DNA from: Zunongwangia pacifica
Lineage (GTDB): Bacteria; Bacteroidota; Bacteroidia; Flavobacteriales; Flavobacteriaceae
DNA: 64,000 nucleotides
Direction: 5' to 3'
Assembly: GCF_023499215.1 (NCBI RefSeq)
Contig: NZ_JAKHSK010000002.1
Coordinates: 186,001 to 250,000, forward strand
The translations under genes and the position numbers were made by a program. Below the pieces are notes generated by a model. That model was not told the DNA's origin and did not search any database. It saw nothing but the letters and a program-made list of their open reading frames with translations. Below, piece after piece: positions 60,846 through 64,000 of the stretch (positions are counted from its first letter, which is position 1; each line of letters starts with the position of its first letter).

Positions 60846-61286
60846 ATGAAACATACTTATTTTATTTTTAGCCTATTTTTCTTTTCAATTTTCACCAATT
60901 GTGGATCTAATAAAAACCTTCAGGAAGAAGCTCCTGCGCAATTTCAGCAGGCCTATTTTATAAACAGTGGTGGCCAGATGACTTTTTATCTTCCGGTTAC
61001 AGCGATTCAAAAAAATCGTATCGAGTTAAAAAATATTTACTTTAAGGGGTTAAAATCCCCAATTGTTTATAACGAAGATGGGCAAAATCGCTACACGGCA
61101 AGCTTCGGAATTCGTCAATCTGATTATGTAATGAGTTCAGACCCTCGTGAGGAATACGGCAATAAAATGCCTCAGAAACCAGAGAAAAGTCCGGTGAGTA
61201 TAAAAAAAGATCAGGCCTTGTTAGAATATCAGGAAAATGGCGAAACCAAATATTATGTAATTAGTGATATCGAAGAACGCAAATAG
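60846..61286 (+). CDS. Hypothetical lipoprotein
   Basis: A 146-residue protein with a lipoprotein signal (MKHTYFIFSLFFFSIFTN-C). The body starts YFINSGGQMTFYLPVTAIQKNRIELKNIYFKGLKSPIVYNEDGQNRY and looks beta-rich, ending in ISDIEERK. No family is recognised. It is 27-50 bp upstream of the flippase gene and may share its transcript. Confidence 0.65.
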   Translation: MKHTYFIFSLFFFSIFTNCGSNKNLQEEAPAQFQQAYFINSGGQMTFYLPVTAIQKNRIELKNIYFKGLKSPIVYNEDGQNRYTASFGIRQSDYVMSSDPREEYGNKMPQKPEKSPVSIKKDQALLEYQENGETKYYVISDIEERK

Positions 61287-61334
61287 GTGTTTTTCTCCTA
61301 ATTATTAGGATATTTGCAGGAAATCCAAAGCCTG

Positions 61335-62780
61335 TTGAGTACTTTAAAACGATTTTTTCAGGATACAATTATCTATGGTATTGCCACTGTAGTACCAAGG
61401 TTGCTAAATTTTATTTTAGTGCCTTTACATACCGATGTCCTGGATACTAAAGATTATTCGGTTAATACAACATTCTATATTTGGGCAGCTTTTTTTAATG
61501 TTTTGCTTACCTATGGGATGGAGACTTCGTTCTTCCGGTTTTTTAGTAGGGCAGAGGATAAAAAAAAAGTGTATTCAACATCCTTCATTGCTTTAACCAC
61601 AACAACGCTGCTGTTTTTTGGTTTAGTAATGCTTTTTCAGGATTCGTTTATAAGACTGGTCGATCTAGATCCTTTCTTTTTTAATATCCTTTTCTCGGTT
61701 TTAATTTTGGATACGCTGGTAGTCATCCCTTTTGCATATTTAAGAGCGACCAACAGGCCTATTCGATTTGCATCGGTCAAACTGCTAAATATCTTTATCG
61801 TCTTTGCGATTAATAGCTATTTTTTGTGGCTTGTACCAAAGTTTCCGGATTTTGCACCACAATATGTCTTAGATCATTTTACCCAAAAAGATATTTTAGG
61901 CTATATATTTCTGGCCAATCTTATCGCTAGCGGAATTACGTTTCTAATTTTGCTTCCGTATTTCTTTAAGACTAAAATTCAGTTTAGTTTTTCGCTCTTT
62001 AAGCAAATGTGGAAGTACGGCTGGCCCATTATGCTGGCGGGAATATCATTCATCATTAACGAAAATCTGGATAAGCTGTTGCTTAAAGATATCCTTTCCG
62101 AAGAGATTATGGGAGCCTATTCCGGTTGTTATAAACTGGCGGTTTTTATGATGATTTTTATTCAGGCGTTTAGAATGGGAGCCGAACCTTTCTTTTTTAA
62201 TCATGCCAAAGAGAAAAATGCCAAAACAACTTATGCTAAGATTTTAGAATACTTTGTGATCTGTGGCGGAATAATCCTGTTGATTTTGGTTTGTTTCATA
62301 GACATATTTAAGCAGTATATGATCCCTAATCAGGAATATTGGAAAGCGATGGCCATCGTACCCATCATTCTTCTGGCTAATTTATTTTTAGGGATTTATC
62401 ATAATCTTGCAGTTTGGTATAAGCTTACCGACAAAACCAGAATGGGGATGTATATTTCACTTTTTGGAGCTCTAGTTACTGTTATTTTAAATATTACCCT
62501 AATTGGTAAATTTGGCTTTATGGTTGCGGCATGGGCAACGTTGGCTGCTTATGGCAGTATGATGCTTATCTCTTATTTCTACGGAAGAAAATACTACCTG
62601 GTGCCTTATAACGTTAAGAAAATAGGATTTTATTTACTGCTTTCGGTGGGATTATCGGCCGTTAGTTTTATATACTTTAGGCAAAATTATATAGTTGCTG
62701 CCTTATTTGTTCTCATATTTGTGGGAATTACGTATTTTAAAGAACAAGAAGACATCAAGAAAATAGTAAAGCGATCATGA
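61335..62780 (+). CDS. Polysaccharide flippase (MATE/Wzx-like)
   Basis: A 481-residue membrane protein with about 12-14 helices. It belongs to the polysaccharide-transport (Wzx) branch of the MOP superfamily: [24 protein letters not shown] at the start and a mid-protein helix [26 protein letters not shown]. It should flip lipid-linked glycan units across the inner membrane. There is no ATG; I choose the TTG at 61335 ([10 protein letters not shown]), as homologues begin MST-x-KK. A TTG at 61314 would add seven residues. It overlaps dut by 4 bp (ATGA). Confidence 0.87.
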   Translation: MSTLKRFFQDTIIYGIATVVPRLLNFILVPLHTDVLDTKDYSVNTTFYIWAAFFNVLLTYGMETSFFRFFSRAEDKKKVYSTSFIALTTTTLLFFGLVMLFQDSFIRLVDLDPFFFNILFSVLILDTLVVIPFAYLRATNRPIRFASVKLLNIFIVFAINSYFLWLVPKFPDFAPQYVLDHFTQKDILGYIFLANLIASGITFLILLPYFFKTKIQFSFSLFKQMWKYGWPIMLAGISFIINENLDKLLLKDILSEEIMGAYSGCYKLAVFMMIFIQAFRMGAEPFFFNHAKEKNAKTTYAKILEYFVICGGIILLILVCFIDIFKQYMIPNQEYWKAMAIVPIILLANLFLGIYHNLAVWYKLTDKTRMGMYISLFGALVTVILNITLIGKFGFMVAAWATLAAYGSMMLISYFYGRKYYLVPYNVKKIGFYLLLSVGLSAVSFIYFRQNYIVAALFVLIFVGITYFKEQEDIKKIVKRS

Positions 62781-63211
62781 CGATTAAAATCATTAATAAA
62801 AGTTCACACGAATTACCAGAGTATGCCACAGAGGCTTCCGCAGGGATGGATCTTAGAGCCGAGTTGGCCCAGCCTATTTTACTAAAACCTTTGGAAAGAG
62901 CTATCGTAAAAACAGGGCTGTTTATAGAACTGCCGGTAGGTTACGAAGCACAGGTGCGACCAAGAAGTGGTTTGGCTGCCAAAAAAGGAATTACCGTTTT
63001 AAATGCACCGGGAACGATCGATGCTGATTATCGCGGAGAAATAGGGGTAATTTTGGTGAATTTATCAAACGAAGATTTTACCATCGAAAATGGCGAGCGT
63101 ATTGCACAGTTAGTAATCGCCAAACACGAGCATATTAAATGGGAAGAAGTTGAAGTACTTACAGATAGCGTACGCGGAGCTGGCGGGTTTGGCAGTACGG
63201 GAACAAAGTAA
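62777..63211 (+). CDS. dut: Deoxyuridine triphosphatase
   Basis: A 144-residue trimeric dUTPase that hydrolyses dUTP to dUMP and PPi, which keeps uracil out of DNA and supplies dTMP synthesis. The five motifs are in order: [53 protein letters not shown] and [10 protein letters not shown]. It overlaps the flippase gene by 4 bp, so translation is coupled. Confidence 0.97.
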   Translation: MTIKIINKSSHELPEYATEASAGMDLRAELAQPILLKPLERAIVKTGLFIELPVGYEAQVRPRSGLAAKKGITVLNAPGTIDADYRGEIGVILVNLSNEDFTIENGERIAQLVIAKHEHIKWEEVEVLTDSVRGAGGFGSTGTK

Positions 63212-63252
63212 TTTCAATTTTTCCGGAAAATTATTCTAAATCAAACAAACAA

Positions 63253-64000
63253 ATGAAGATTATTGTACCCATGGCGGGAAGAGGTTCACGCCTTAGGCCG
63301 CATACACTTACTACACCAAAACCATTAATTCCTATCGCCGGTAAACCTATCGTACATCGATTGGTACAGGGGATTGCGAAAGTGTTAGACGAAAATATCG
63401 ATGAAGTTGCTTTTGTGATAGGGGAAGATTTTGGTGAGAAAGTAGAAACCGACCTTAAGGATATCGCCGAAAGTTTAGGCGCAAAAGCAAGCATTTATTA
63501 TCAGGATAAACCTTTGGGAACCGGCCACGCCATTATGTGCGCCAAAGACTCCTTAGAAGGGCCTGCGGTAATCGCTTATGCCGATACGTTATTTAAAGCC
63601 GATTTTACATTGAATAAAGATGCCGATAGCGTAATTTGGGTAAAGCAGGTAGACAATCCTTCAGCATTTGGAGTAGTAAAACTTAACGATCGTAAACAAA
63701 TTACCGAGCTTGTTGAAAAACCAGTCGAATTTGTTTCAGATCTGGCAGTGATCGGGATTTACTATTTTAAAGAAGTTTCCGTTTTAAAAGAAGAGCTTCA
63801 AAAGGTTTTGGACAATAATATTGTTCATGGTGGCGAATATCAAATTAATGATGGGATTAAAGCCATGCAGGCAAACGGACTAAAATTTGTGCCGGGAAAA
63901 GTAGAAGAGTGGATGGACTGCGGAAACAAAAATGTAACCGTAGAAACCAATGGTCGTATGCTTAAATTTTTACACCAGAATGGCGAAAAGCTCATCTCTG
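63253..64000 (+). CDS. Sugar-phosphate nucleotidyltransferase (partial, C-terminus beyond window)
   Basis: 249 residues are visible from the ATG at 63253 and the frame runs off the end. The start MKIIVPMAGRGSRLRPHTLTTPKPLIPIAGKPI is the signature G-x-G-T/S-R-L-x-P...K-P of the RmlA/GlmU pyrophosphorylase fold. EYQINDGIKAMQANGLKFV and WMDCGNKNVTVETN follow. These enzymes make NDP-sugars from NTP and a sugar 1-phosphate; the sugar is unknown and the cut C-terminus might add a hexapeptide domain. It follows dut by 41 bp and fits the nearby flippase. Confidence 0.87.
   Translation, partial: MKIIVPMAGRGSRLRPHTLTTPKPLIPIAGKPIVHRLVQGIAKVLDENIDEVAFVIGEDFGEKVETDLKDIAESLGAKASIYYQDKPLGTGHAIMCAKDSLEGPAVIAYADTLFKADFTLNKDADSVIWVKQVDNPSAFGVVKLNDRKQITELVEKPVEFVSDLAVIGIYYFKEVSVLKEELQKVLDNNIVHGGEYQINDGIKAMQANGLKFVPGKVEEWMDCGNKNVTVETNGRMLKFLHQNGEKLIS

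Noticed and set aside
1-64000. CRISPR array, toxin-antitoxin, restriction or other defence system
   Set aside because: No direct-repeat array, no cas-like, nuclease-helicase or toxin-antitoxin pair was seen in any frame.

Overview
The window is AT-rich chromosomal DNA from a member of the Bacteroidota, almost certainly the family Flavobacteriaceae. The evidence is the density of families typical of that group: SprE/PorW, DUF4837, DUF4175, DUF5687, and proteins resembling the DUF6327, DUF6341, DUF6427 and DUF6909 families. Promoters carry the TAnnTTTG -7 element, Shine-Dalgarno sites are mostly absent, and many lipoproteins have an SC or NC lipobox. I cannot name the genus. Nearly all genes are core or housekeeping genes. 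There is no prophage, CRISPR array or intact insertion sequence.

Layout. 1-804: start of a CPA-type cation/proton antiporter, cut by the window edge. 975-8919: hydrolases (metallo-beta-lactamase fold, S8 lipoprotein protease, M1 peptidase), a 2-hydroxyacid dehydrogenase, rnpA and an S41 protease. 8923-10847 (minus): ElaA-like acetyltransferase, rpiB, a 530-bp gene-free AT-rich gap with DnaA-box-like words (possible origin), a DUF2007 protein and a 55-residue membrane protein. 11065-14678: rnr, a GIN-domain protein and a LysE exporter. 14905-17455 (minus): tRNA-Cys, folB, a lipoprotein and an APC permease. 17892-22371: glnS, a YtxH/holin-like/DUF6327 envelope-stress trio, then gltX, with a nested inverted-repeat element between the convergent units.

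22612-30354: DUF4175 protein, ybeY, mnmG, a lipoprotein, a methyltransferase and an OmpH-like lipoprotein. Two parS-like palindromes flank mnmG; one lies inside the ybeY coding sequence. 30426-36420: holB, pgk, an MltD-like transglycosylase, a DUF4837 lipoprotein and tatA. 36692-48314: an M23 peptidase, a GH3-family protein joined to a protein with a nucleoside-phosphorylase-like C-terminus, surface-sugar genes (UDP-xylose synthase, GT2, PaaK-like ligase), purD, small membrane proteins, DUF4254 and a GT9 glycosyltransferase. 48373-51853: a PaaE-like reductase and an ABC exporter pair. 51965-60687: sprE, bactofilin, atpZ, a four-helix membrane protein, then atpB-E-F-H-A-G. The operon has hairpins after atpE and after atpA, and atpD/atpC are not present. 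60846-64000: a lipoprotein, a polysaccharide flippase, dut and a truncated sugar nucleotidyltransferase.

Most notable: the parS-like pair around mnmG (with a possible origin about 16 kb away), the nested and dispersed palindromic repeats, the hairpins inside the ATP synthase operon, and the GH3/nucleosidase-like pair. No clear new defence or mobile system is visible. All family names come from recognition by eye, not from a database search.
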